DNA of 20,382 bases from Saccoglossus kowalevskii (GCF_000003605.2 NW_003124910.1:75146-95527), one strand, 5' to 3'. Numbered from the stretch's first letter, positions 8,456-17,531 are shown. Numbers and translations: made by a program. The notes: generated by a model not told the origin, from the letters alone.

Positions 8456-9050
8456 TACTACCTCATGAATATTCATTAACAGTTCATATTCACCACTACC
8501 TCATGAATATTCATTAACAGTTCATATTCGCCACTACCTCATGAATATTCATTAACAGTTCATATTCACCACTACCTCATGAATATTCATTAACAGTTCA
8601 TATTCACCACTACCTCATGAATATTCATTAACAGTTCATATTCACCACTACCTCATGAATATTCATGAACAGTTCATATTCACCACTACCTCATGAATAT
8701 TCATTAACAGTTCATATTCACCACTACCTCATGAATATTCATTAACAGTTCATATTCACCACCACCTCATGAATATTCATTAACAGTTCATATTCACCAC
8801 CACCTCATGAATATTCATTAACAGTTCATATTCACCACCAGCTCATGAATATTCATTAACAGTTCTTATTCACCATCAGCTCATGAATATTCATTAACTG
8901 TTCCTATTCATCACCAGCTCATGAATATTCATTAACAGTTCCTATTCATCACCAGCTCATGAATATTCATTAAGTGTATGAATAAGCATCACCAACTTAT
9001 GAATATTCAAATGTTATATTCACTACCAGCTCATGAATATTCATTAATTA
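8456..9050. repeat. 38-bp minisatellite, 14 regular plus 2 irregular units
   Basis: CTCATGAATATTCAT recurs at 8462, 8500, 8538 and every 38 bp up to 8956, then near 8996 (as CTTATGAATATTCA) and 9030. Each regular unit holds the 12-bp perfect palindrome ATGAATATTCAT followed by TAACAGTTCATATTCACCA. Early units are nearly identical. Units after about 8760 accumulate changes (CACCACC, CACCAGC, TTCCTATTCATC), so divergence grows towards the right edge. It is not a CRISPR array, because there are no distinct spacers. Confidence 0.97.
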
Positions 9051-9761
9051 ATCAAGAGATTCAAACAAACAAGTAAGTAAACAAAAAGCAGGATAGTTTT
9101 TGTTGTTCTTATGAGACATAATTTTGCATGGGCTTTTTATAGGCTACAACAACCTTCATTAACATTACTCTAAATCGTTTTATTTTTGCTTTTAAGATCT
9201 TTCACGATTTCATGAATGCAAGGCATTTATAAAGACAAAATGTCACACTCAGTGTCGTAGGACCCTCTAGACAAATTTTCACTGACAAAATTTATCTCTT
9301 GTAAAATTAACGCAATTCACGATATACATTGTATTAGATTCACACATACACAACGTGATAGCGCTAATTGCAGTGTCAAACCTCTACTCTCGAAATTCAC
9401 ATAAAATTCACAGTTTTAACTACTTTACTCGATAGCAGTTCACCTGCAAGAATTTCACGCATTTAAGGTGTCTGTATTAAATGATTGTGATGTGATGATA
9501 ATGTGTACTTACCGTATTAAATTAGTCAAAACACGACTGGGATGAATCAATCAGTAGCACCTCATGTGCCAATTAAACTCAATGCCCTGTAAGTTAAAGA
9601 TCATTTTAAGTGTACAATTCCCAAAGCTTAAGTATTCATTTTTATTAATTCTATTGTACATCAAATGATTCTACTGACAATGGAAAATTAAACTAATTAA
9701 TTAATTATTGAGTTATGAAAGATGGCATACCAAGACAGATTTTGATTTTGATGCCACACAA
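9051..9761. other. gene-free stretch between two minisatellites
   Basis: The interval contains several TTCAC motifs near 9280-9460 and an (ATTA)n-like stretch near 9690-9705. It has no open frame of interest and no RNA gene. Confidence 0.4.
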
Positions 9762-11234
9762 CAGTCACTTGTCAGTTACATAGCAATCATGCACTTCTCA
9801 GTCACACGCCAGTCACTTCTCAGTCACACGCCAGTCACTTCTCAGTCACACGCCAGTCACTTCTCAGTCACATGCCAGTCACTTCTCAGTCACACGCCAG
9901 TCACTTCTCAGTCACATGCCAGTCACTTCTCAGTCACATGACAGTCACTTCTCAGTCACATGACAGTCACTTCTCAGTCACATGGCAGTCACTTCTCAGT
10001 CACACGCCAGTCACTTCTCAGTCACACGCCAGTCACAACTCAGTCACACGCCAGTCACAACTCAGTCACACGCCAGTCACTTCTCAGTCACACGCCAGTC
10101 ACTTCTCAGTCACATGACAGTCACTTCTCAGTCACATGACAGTCACTTCTCAGTCACATGGCAGTCACTTCTCAGTCACATGGCAGTCACTTCTCAGTCA
10201 CATGGCAGTCACTTCTCAGTCACATGACAGTCACTTCTCAGTCACATGGCAGTCACTTCTCAGTCACATGCCAGTCTCTTCTCAGTCACATGGCAGTCAC
10301 TTCTCAGTCACATGGCAGTCACTTCTCAGTCACATGCCAGTCACTTCTCAGTCACATGCCAGTCACTTCTCAGTCACATGCCAGTCACTTCTCAGTCACA
10401 TGCCAGTCACTTCTCAGTCACATGCCAGTCACTTCTCAGTCACATGCCAGTCTCTTCTCAGTCACATGCCAGTCTCTTCTCAGTCACATGCCAGTCACAA
10501 CTCAGTCACATGCCAGTCACAACTCAGTCACATGCCAGTCACAACTCAGTCACATGGCAGTCACTTCTCAGTCACACGCCAGTCACAACTCAGTCACACG
10601 CCAGTCACAACTCAGTCACACGCCAGTCACAACTCAGTCACACGCCAGTCACTTCTCAGTCACACGCCAGTCACTTCTCAGTCACACGCCAGTCACTTCT
10701 CAGTCACACGCCAGTCACTTCTCAGTCACATGGCAGTCACTTCTCAGTCACATGGCAGTCACTTCTCAGTCACATGGCAGTCACTTCTCAGTCACATGGC
10801 AGTCTCTTCTCAGTCACATGGCAGTCACTTCTCAGTCACATGACAGTCACTTCTCAGTCACATGGCAGTCACTTCTCAGTCACACGCCAGTCACTTCTCA
10901 GTCACACGCCAGTCACTTCTCAGTCACATGCCAGTCACTTCTCAGTCACATGCCAGTCACTTCTCAGTCACATGCCAGTCTCTTCTCAGTCACATGCCAG
11001 TCACAACTCAGTCACATGCCAGTCACATGCCAGTCTCTTCTCAGTCACATGGCAGTCACTTCTCAGGCACATGGCAGTCACTTCTCAGTCATATGGCAGT
11101 CACTTCACAGTCACACGCCAGTCACTTCTCAGTCACACACCAGTCACTTCTCAGTCACATGCCAGTCACTTCACAGTCACATGCCAGTCACTTCTCAGTC
11201 ACAACTCAGTCACATGACAGTCACAACTTAGTCA
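9762..11234. repeat. 22-bp minisatellite, about 64 full units
   Basis: From 9805 to 11014 the array runs as 55 units of exactly 22 bp. An 11-bp half unit follows (11015-11025), then 8 units, another half unit (11202-11212) and one last unit. Each unit is two related 11-mers, CACGCCAGTCA and CTTCTCAGTCA. Variation is concentrated at two places: CACGCC/CATGCC/CATGGC/CATGAC at the start, and CACTTCTC/CACAACTC/CTCTTCTC in the middle. Degenerate units lie at 9762-9804. All three forward frames are open for long stretches because the unit lacks forward stops. The minus strand has stops in every frame. I read the forward frames as a by-product of the repeat, not a gene. Confidence 0.97.
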
Positions 11235-11781
11235 CATGCTCAAATGATATGTAAACATTTGCTCAGTGAGACTCACACATGGTACAACTTCTTGACCTTA
11301 AACACTATATTAGTGATTGCTATAAGTGCATAGCAACCTGCCTTGACTTACTAGAACAATGCTATCACATGCATGGCAGCCAAGCAACTATATGTTGTTC
11401 ACATTTTAATAATGTCCTCTAATATCTGGGTTAATTTTGAACATAGTGTGCAAAGCAATCAGCATAGTTTATTAGACTGACAATAAATATTTCAACAAAT
11501 AATGTAGTGAAGAGTATTTTTTTAATAATTTTTTGGTGTTTTTATCTCGCGAAAGATTGCGTGAAAACTACCATGGCAATAATCACATCTTATATACAAG
11601 GCAAAATTTGATATGAAGAAAAACATGTCAACAAACAAGCTGTTCTCTGATTGGTCCAATTGTTAGGTGTTGAGGTTGGCTAGCCAATCAGGGACAACCT
11701 TGTATAAAGTACAAAATTCATTTTTCATTGATGAAAATATTATTTTCCAGTTATCTACATGGATATGTGATTATCATAGTG
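11235..11781. other. gene-free stretch with a CCAAT inverted pair
   Basis: CTGATTGG (11647-11654) and CCAATCAG (11684-11691) form a perfect 8-bp inverted repeat with another CCAAT at 11656-11660. These are possible NF-Y-type sites or the remnant of an inverted-repeat element. Nothing else stands out. Confidence 0.4.
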
Positions 11782-11914
11782 TACTATAAACGATTATAAT
11801 TTTCTGAAGAGACAAATTTCTGCAATTCTGTGAAAAATTATGAAATTTTGTATTGAATGCCATAAAACATCCAATTGCGAAAATTTCTAGCAGCAAGAAT
11901 TCAATAGTTTACAG
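11782..11914. mobile_element. degenerate MITE remnant, copy 1 of a pair
   Basis: TACTATAAACGATTATAATT at the left and CAAGAATTCAATAGTTTACAG at the right are imperfect inverted repeats. Inside them, AAATTTCTGCAATT mirrors AATTGCGAAAATTT. The order TAAAC-GATT, CAAAT.T.GCAATT.TG, AAAACATC and CTAGC.G.AAGAATT is shared with 14031-14195, so the two are probably old copies of one family. Confidence 0.45.
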
Positions 11915-12509
11915 AAGAGATTGCATTAACAAAATTAAATGTGTCTTTATGACAAATGGAATCTACTTTTTGACTAAAACAGGGGTCCCGTCTATAATAT
12001 TAGGGCTTCGAGAAGCAGTATACTAGTATATGGTAAACATAATTTCTGGCTTACAGGCTTACAGAATATACATGCCAATTTTAAATACATCCTTATATAT
12101 GGGGAAAATTTGGTTAGTTTAGTGGTATTAAGATTAAAAAAAAACATGAGGAGGGGGGGGGGGTTAAAACACGACCGATATATCTTTAAGGTAAAAGTCT
12201 ACACATTTTATTTCATACGGGAAGGTCATACAAAAATATCCCATCATTCACAATACATGATGCTAATGTGAATGCCTATGATTTGAGATATGATATAATA
12301 TAATATCTCTGCCATAGGAACCTATGGTAAAAGAGTTATAATACTGACAAAATGACCACTATCCACTAAAATAGTAACATCCATCATTTTCTCGAAAATT
12401 GGACTGGTGGCCTCCAGTTTTTTTGAAGTCAATATTGCCTTGGAGCACAATTTATTGCAAAATGAGTAAATTTTGAGTATTTTCATTAATTAGTAGACCT
12501 CTAATTTAG
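11915..12509. other. gene-free stretch with small palindromes
   Basis: GAGATAT...ATATCTC (about 12285-12309) and CCATAGG-AA-CCTATGG (12312-12327) are adjacent hairpin-forming inverted repeats. A poly-G run is listed separately. No open frame or RNA gene is visible. Confidence 0.45.
12153..12163 (+). repeat. poly-G tract (about 11 G)
   Basis: An uninterrupted G run preceded by GAGGA sits in otherwise AT-rich sequence. It is a mononucleotide repeat prone to length error, and the exact count may be unreliable in the assembly. Confidence 0.85.
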
Positions 12510-12712
12510 TACTGTAAAATGACTAATTAATTGCGCTGATTTAGCATTTCAGGCATATTCAGTGGGTTTTAAATTCATGGTTTTATCATTTAGATAATGT
12601 ACTAGTATTCTATGCTCAATTTTACATTGTCACTGGGTTTTAATTTAGCGCATTTTCCAGTCAGCGAAATAAGCAAAATTATAATCCAGTGAATAATTAA
12701 CCCTTTACAGTA
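12510..12712. mobile_element. 203-bp MITE, family D
   Basis: The left end TACTGTAAAATGACTAATTA and the right end GAATAATTAACCCTTTACAGTA are imperfect inverted repeats with TA on both sides. The paired phrases GTGGGTTTTAAATTCATG and ACTGGGTTTTAATTTAGCGC show subterminal repetition. A truncated copy of the right half lies at 17970-18072. Confidence 0.7.
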
Positions 12713-13731
12713 CCTTACAAAATAAAGGGTCATTCTACATCGTGCATGTAGTGATTAGACGCTTTTCAATGAATTAAGAAAACCGATCAATTCAGCGAGT
12801 TGATAATAGCGTAGTTAAGGTTAATTAAAGACCTATTAAAAATCAAATGACACCCATTGCCCCTCCCTAAGCAAGAAAACTTGTGCTTACTCCAGCGTGT
12901 ACCCGGTGTAGTATTCCTAAGAACGTCCCAGTGGCTTAATCCAAGAACCTTTTACTGCAGTAGATTAACGGCCGTTAATGCTGGAAATTTATTTCTCTGA
13001 GGAATCGTTAGACAAGCTCAATGAATACTAATAATGTGAATGGACGGGGATTAACTGATATTGTGTACAATGTATTTGAGTATTTGTACTTGTCAAAACT
13101 AATTAAGACTGGATACAACTATGTTCACACTGAACTGACACAACCCTGATCTATTCAACCAATGTGTCAGAAGTAATTAAGACTTTATTACTATGTCCAC
13201 ACAGGTGACCTGATCTAACTGAACCGCTTGGAGTACGGTAATTAAAGATTTTTACGAGACTGAAGAAAATGTTGACTAGACTCGATTTCAGGATTTATAT
13301 TAAATATTGCAGATAAAACTGATTTATTGCGAATTTTGCAATAATGCTACAATTTATGGTTTGTTAAGATTTTTTTTAATCATAACCCCTTGAGCGGCAT
13401 CACTTTTCACATTTTTTTTAATTTTTGACAAAATGAACATAATATCCCATAATTTCCATCGTCTTGACAATTTTTTACTTTAATCTGACGATGACATCTG
13501 TATGCCAATCAGTAATTATTCATTCTCTATGACTTTTTTGATTAAATTGAGTAATTTGAGGTTGTTCATGTTCTGTGAAGCCTTCAGTTTTAACGTCAAT
13601 ATTTCGCACATCAAATTGGATGAGTTGGTACATCAAAGTTTCTTGATTCAAAGTGATACCGTATTCAGAATGTACATAAATGGAGGCTCTCATAGAACAA
13701 TAAATGTTTACATATTTGGCAACTAGTTTTC
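12713..13731. other. gene-free stretch with twin palindromes and a weak tandem repeat
   Basis: Palindromes at 12953-12979 are described separately. TAATTAAGACT recurs at 13100 and 13174 with similar flanks (TGTCAAAAC and TGTCAGAAG before it, CTATGTTCACAC and CTATGTCCACAC after it), a two-copy 74-bp tandem. A trace of the 1-900 repeat vocabulary lies at 13410-13460. The open frame at 13502-13726 starts with ATG but has no recognisable motif. Confidence 0.4.
12953..12979. promoter_or_regulatory. two adjacent perfect palindromes
   Basis: TACTGCAGTA (12953-12962) is followed after one base by ATTAACGGCCGTTAAT (12964-12979), both exact palindromes. The longer one contains two overlapping Myb-like cores (TAACGG and its complement) and two everted HNF1-like half-sites (ATTAAC, GTTAAT). 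A GC core inside AT-rich DNA is unusual. A protein-binding role is inference. Confidence 0.35.
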
Positions 13732-13934
13732 AACCTTTTCACCACCAGTTCTCTCTTTTCATCGCAAACTCACAAAATTGGGACAAAAATAGGCAATTAT
13801 TTTGAGTAAAATCTGAAAATTTACTCAAATTTTGCTAGTTGGCTCCAAAATTAGGGTTCATTTTCAGAAATATTGAAGAATATAAGAGAAAAGTGCAGAA
13901 AAATTTGGGTGAGAAAGTCTGGTGTGGAAAAGGT
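13732..13934 (-). mobile_element. monomeric CACCACCAG MITE (family E), reverse orientation
   Basis: It starts AACCTTTTCACCACCAG and ends CTGGTGTGGAAAAGGT, inverted ends of the family seen at 5130, 7465 and 18459. The phrases GGGACAAAAATAGGC, GAGTAAAATCTGAAAATTTA and GTTGGCTCCAAAATTAGGGT are reverse complements of the interior of the 7465 copy. It is non-coding. Confidence 0.8.
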
Positions 13935-14639
13935 CAAGTTTTGCATTTTAAGGCAACCTAGTAAAATAAAACAATTGTCAAAATTATGTTTCACTCTTGA
14001 TTTTAGTTAAACGATCGTTATGACAATAAGGTACCATAAACCGATTTAATGTTGCGAGAGGCAAATGTTCGCAATTTTGCTAGTCAGCAAAAATCCCAAA
14101 ATAACAGAATGTCGACGACTTTGGTCTTTGTGGATGAGTAATAAAAACATCAAATCACAATAATTCCTAGCTGTAAGAATTAATAATTAAGCATTTCACA
14201 GGAATTACGACACGTTTACGTTTCATACTGTCGGCGTACAAAGCCACAGCGCAGCAGTAGAATACGCAGTCTTGATGATGGAGTCTCTTCAAATCGTATT
14301 AATTGCAAAATTTATAGTGGCACTATTTCATTTCTCACGGAAAACCATGAATTATAAAGAAACGTGACAGCCAAATAAACTATTTAGAATCTCGCTCACA
14401 ATTTATTTATAAAATATTGGATGATTGACATGAACTATAAATAGTGGGTCGCCTTACCCTGAACTAATCTAAACTCCTGAATTCTTGGCATAGTTCATTA
14501 ACCACAGAAGTGGTTATTTGCTTCGCAATTTGAATTAATTAAAATATCTGACAGCATAAACTAAAGCAGTTGTTCTGTCAATATAACCAGTTCTCTTGAT
14601 TTCTATGAATATGTATGAACTTCATATTCAAACTGAAAT
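13935..14639. other. mostly gene-free stretch with a degenerate MITE remnant
   Basis: 14031-14195 is a diverged relative of 11782-11914: GTACCATAAACCGATTTAAT at the left and CTAGCTGTAAGAATTAATAA near the right. A slightly GC-richer part at 14205-14290 has short frames on both strands (about 20-35 codons) with no recognisable content. Confidence 0.4.
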
Positions 14640-14731
14640 CAAAGGTTTCTATTGGTCAAAGGTTTCTATTCAAAATGGCGTCATTGAGTACTGCACTCAC
14701 TGATTGGCTGGTTGTATTCAACTGCCAATGA
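14640..14731 (+). promoter_or_regulatory. CCAAT / YY1-like cluster with an 18-codon ORF
   Basis: CAAAGGTTTCTATT is duplicated at 14640 and 14657, with a CCAAT-type box (ATTGG) in the first copy. CAAAATGGCGTCATT at 14671 matches a YY1-like core (AAnATGGCG) and is also a strong initiation context. The ATG at 14675 opens an 18-codon frame ending in TGA at 14729-14731. ATTGGCTGGTTG and CAACTGCCAAT (about 14703-14729) form an inverted CCAAT pair. This mix resembles a TATA-less metazoan promoter, but no downstream gene is visible. Confidence 0.3.
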
Positions 14732-15233
14732 AATAAATATTTATGAAAATCATTACAAAGTTAGGTGTTATTGAGCTTCCTTAGGCTAGTGAATAAAGAT
14801 GGTTGTTTTGTCAGCCATATTACAATTCAGTTTAATTTAATCCTTTGAGCAACATTGTTGACGTTTGTAACATTTCACAATTTAAAACAGCAAAACTTTT
14901 CCACTTTTTCAAAATATTTTGATTAAGACCTAAAGCCAATGGGAAATTACGTGTATTTGTCAAAAATTAACAAAGAAATTAAACAAAATTACATAAAAAT
15001 TGTGTTATTGTTGGAAAAAATTATGGTGTTATCGTTTTACACTTGAATAGTGCAACAAATTAAGAAAGAGCGAACAGAGAGACTTTGAAACAGACAAGAT
15101 GTATTTGACGAGAATACTGCACACAACTTAGATATTAGTACGTGTCAGTTTTAAAAGCAAGCTAAGATAGCTGAAAGCCAGCTTAACTTAAATGTTAAGT
15201 TACACTCAGACTGAATGAACACTGCTATTAAAG
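14732..15233. other. gene-free AT-rich stretch
   Basis: No open frame, repeat family or RNA gene is visible. The inverted pair TTAACTTAAATGTTAAGTTA near 15182-15202 is a short near-palindrome. Confidence 0.4.
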
Positions 15234-15404
15234 TACTGTAAAATCTGTATTAGAAACAGTGGCTTCTATTAAAATGGTACAATGCAACTGAAGGGAATGT
15301 GGCTATTAGAAAATCTACATTATGAATTTTTGATTCTGAATGGTTGAAAAAGAATAGGTGCAACTTCTATTAGAGATGTGGCTTCTAATACAGATTTTAC
15401 GGTA
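15234..15404. mobile_element. 171-bp MITE, family A, second copy
   Basis: TACTGTAAAATCTGTATTAG and CTAATACAGATTTTACGGTA are inverted ends bounded by TA. The interior follows the 1982-2165 copy closely: GTGGCTTCTATTAAAATG, TACAATGCAACTGAAGGGA, GTGCAACTTCTATTAGAG. It is slightly shorter, with a small deletion in the middle. There is no coding capacity. Confidence 0.88.
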
Positions 15405-15900
15405 CTAGTCATGACCTGTTCGATATTGGACCAAAATACAACGTTCGTTTACGCGATATTCGAATACACGCTGCTCGGCGACTGTAGGGATTTAAATAGT
15501 ACAAACTTCAAAACGCTAAAGTGAGAGAGTCGTCGACTCTGCATGCGTAAGATGGTCATAGCGTGTCATTGTTCACAAACAAGCGTCTACCCATGATTAC
15601 TTTGGTCAATCACCAATAAAATATATATATTAACCTTTTGAACCACTTAAAGCATGTCTCCATATTATTATGCCGCCGGCATTTTAAAGCGGGCTGTCGT
15701 CACCCGCGCATACGTCAGATGGCCATAGCGTGTCATTGATCACAAACAAGCGTCTAGCCATGAGCCTTTGCGTTTTTAGCGCGTGTTGTTATCGTCGGTT
15801 GGAACTCAATTCAGTGCAGGTGACGATTCTCCCGCTCTAATTTAGGTCAACGTATATAACTCTCTGTATGCGCATATTTATCAGGTTTAGTTGCATGCCA
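15405..15900 (+). promoter_or_regulatory. CpG-richer region with 56-bp duplication and TATA-like box
   Basis: CpG dinucleotides are visibly denser here than in flanking DNA, especially at 15430-15560 and 15670-15840. Inverted repeats AGAGTCG-T-CGACTCT (15526-15540) and ATGCCG-C-CGGCAT (15670-15682) and a 56-bp direct duplication (listed separately) are present. TATATAA sits at 15853-15859, downstream of a CCCGCTCTAATTTAGGTCAA stretch. A 37-codon ATG frame at 15411-15524 is open but unrecognised. Together these are compatible with a promoter or enhancer, but no transcript can be inferred. Confidence 0.35.
15541..15763 (+). repeat. 56-bp direct duplication, copies at 15541-15596 and 15708-15763
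   Basis: The two copies agree at 51 of 56 positions and are offset by 167 bp. The shared core is CATAGCGTGTCATTG, then TCACAAACAAGCGTCTA, then CCATGA. ACAAACA matches a forkhead-type core. The 111 bp between the copies are not similar to each other. Neither copy resembles the MITE families in this window. Confidence 0.85.
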
Positions 15901-16363
15901 TTTAGCAGTTTATCATGTGATACAAGAAACTTGGAAACCACTTTGTAAGCGAAGTAGATTAATAGTTAGATAACTACAATGACCATTTTGTAAATGGGTT
16001 AAGTGAATGAATCATTTGCGTTTTTAAGATAATAATTAATGCACTGGGGTATAGACCTAACATGCAGACACACAGACATCACAAAATGAATTTCAAAAAT
16101 CTTCATTAAGGTACATGTGGTTCTCTAACACTAAAAACATACTCAGAAAATCTCAAAATGCAGGGGTTGGGTTATTGTATATAGCTGTCAAATTTAAAAA
16201 TTTTTAGTAGGAAAAATATTGGATTATCTCTGTTAAAAAAAATTAAATGTAAAAAACAGCAATTTTTTAAGGATTTACTATCATCTATACATTTGTATCA
16301 TCATAGACTTTCTTTCTTTCACATTTTTGATGATTTTTACTGAATTCAATCTCAATTTCGGAC
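15901..16363. other. gene-free AT-rich stretch
   Basis: A small TTTC-rich tract (about 16308-16320) precedes the tandem repeat. I see no gene or RNA. Confidence 0.4.
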
Positions 16364-16790
16364 CATCTGGTTCAAACTTGTTTGAGTTCTAGTATCATCT
16401 GGTTCAAACCGGTTTGAGTTCTAGTATCATCTAGTTCAAACTGGTTTGAGTTCTAGTATAATCTGGTTCGAGTTCCAGTATCATCTAGTTCGAACTGGTT
16501 TGATCTATACTGGCCTGAAATAGAATACTGTATACACAATTAATTGGTGGTTTCCAATTACACTATTTCTGCTGATTTCTGCTGAAGTAAAACCTTTAAA
16601 TTGAATCCATTTGAATGTGTAAAACAACAACAGAACTCATTGTTTCCCCTACAAAGTTTGTGAACATCGAAATAGCAGTAAAAATAAATATATTACAGTA
16701 ACCAGCTTATTACTGAATTCAATCTTAATTTAGGACATCTGGTTCAAACTGGTTCGAGTTCCAGTATCATCTAGTTCAAACTGGTTTGAT
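16364..16790. repeat. 32-bp tandem repeat with a displaced second block
   Basis: CATCTGGTTCAAAC recurs at 16364, 16396, 16428 (as CATCTAG) and 16460, then after a shortened 22-bp unit at 16482. Each unit continues GGTTTGAGTTCTAGTAT. One unit holds the 14-bp palindrome TCAAACCGGTTTGA. A second block at about 16735-16790 repeats two units, and the leader ACTGAATTCAATCTCAATTT near 16340 is also repeated near 16713. Leader plus repeat was therefore duplicated together, leaving about 200 bp of unrelated sequence between. Confidence 0.85.
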
Positions 16791-17370
16791 AACAGCAAAC
16801 AAATTGCATAAATAAAAGTTTTACGATCAACAAATCTTTTAAGATTAAATCAGTGACACCAGTGAAGATTTTATTTTATTCACTTGGAATTTACCTGACA
16901 ATTAACCTCTGACTCGTAATAATTTGCACCAAATCGTCAGGTATTACGTATATTCTATAGCATTTCACAGTTGATGTATTTTTCCTTTGTCGGAAGGCAG
17001 CGAGATGTTAACTTCACAAAAGTACGCCAATCGAGCAAGAAGAATAGAATCTCTAAAGACTAACTGTTCACTTTAAAATAAAACAAATCCCTGATGTTTG
17101 AGTGTACCGATCACATAATCCACAGACCCTGGATGACTAATAAAGTTGCTGTGTTATTAACATAAAAGAGAAACATTTTAAAGTATTGACAACCATAGCT
17201 TCATATGCTGGCCAAAATGTTTGGAGTAACATTTTAGCCCCCTCCCTCTCAATATATTTAAAAGATTAATAAAGCACATCTTTCCCTCTTGGACCATCAT
17301 GTTTGTCAATAATAAATTAACTTTGTTAGTCATTCAGGTTCTTGTTATAATCCTAATTTTAATTTAGCTA
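16791..17370. other. gene-free stretch
   Basis: No open frame, repeat family or RNA gene is visible. A pyrimidine-rich segment near 17238-17250 is unremarkable. Confidence 0.4.
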
Positions 17371-17531
17371 AAACAATAAGCGCAAAACTTTTTTACTTTT
17401 GGGAATTCTTACCATACTCAACCGGCTTAGCGCCCATGCTCGACTTAGCGCTCATCCTCCATTTTCGGGACATTTCTAGTTTTGGGTTCTAATTCATCTA
17501 AGCACCCATCCCCTTCAAAATGCCACTATCG
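17371..17531 (-). repeat. degenerate short repeats built on TTAGCGCCCAT
   Basis: GGCTTAGCGCCCATGCTCGA, CTTAGCGCTCATCCTCC and TCTAAGCACCCATCCCC follow one another. The first two are in tandem at about 20 bp and the third lies further on. Read on the minus strand this gives ATGGGCGCTAAGCC-like units, a wording I associate with dispersed repeats in marine invertebrate genomes. That association is from memory and uncertain. Confidence 0.4.

Noticed and set aside
8456-11234. CRISPR array
   Set aside because: Units are contiguous with no unique spacers, and the context is eukaryotic.
9708-11254. Long forward open frames (up to 357 codons) as a Ser/His-rich repeat protein gene
   Set aside because: All three forward frames are open only because the 22-bp unit lacks stops. 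The frames encode the same cycle, begin and end with the array, and have no unique flanking coding sequence.
13502-13726. 74-codon ATG frame as a gene
   Set aside because: Its composition is that expected of AT-rich DNA, there is no recognisable domain, and it runs up to a MITE boundary. Kept only as a note.
15411-15524. 37-codon ATG frame as a small peptide gene
   Set aside because: It is short, unrecognised, and starts only a few bases after a MITE. It is mentioned only as part of the CpG-richer region.
16461-16480. tRNA B-box (GGTTCGAGTTCC)
   Set aside because: It has one extra base relative to GGTTCGANTCC, no A-box or cloverleaf lies upstream, and it is a variant of the 32-bp tandem unit.
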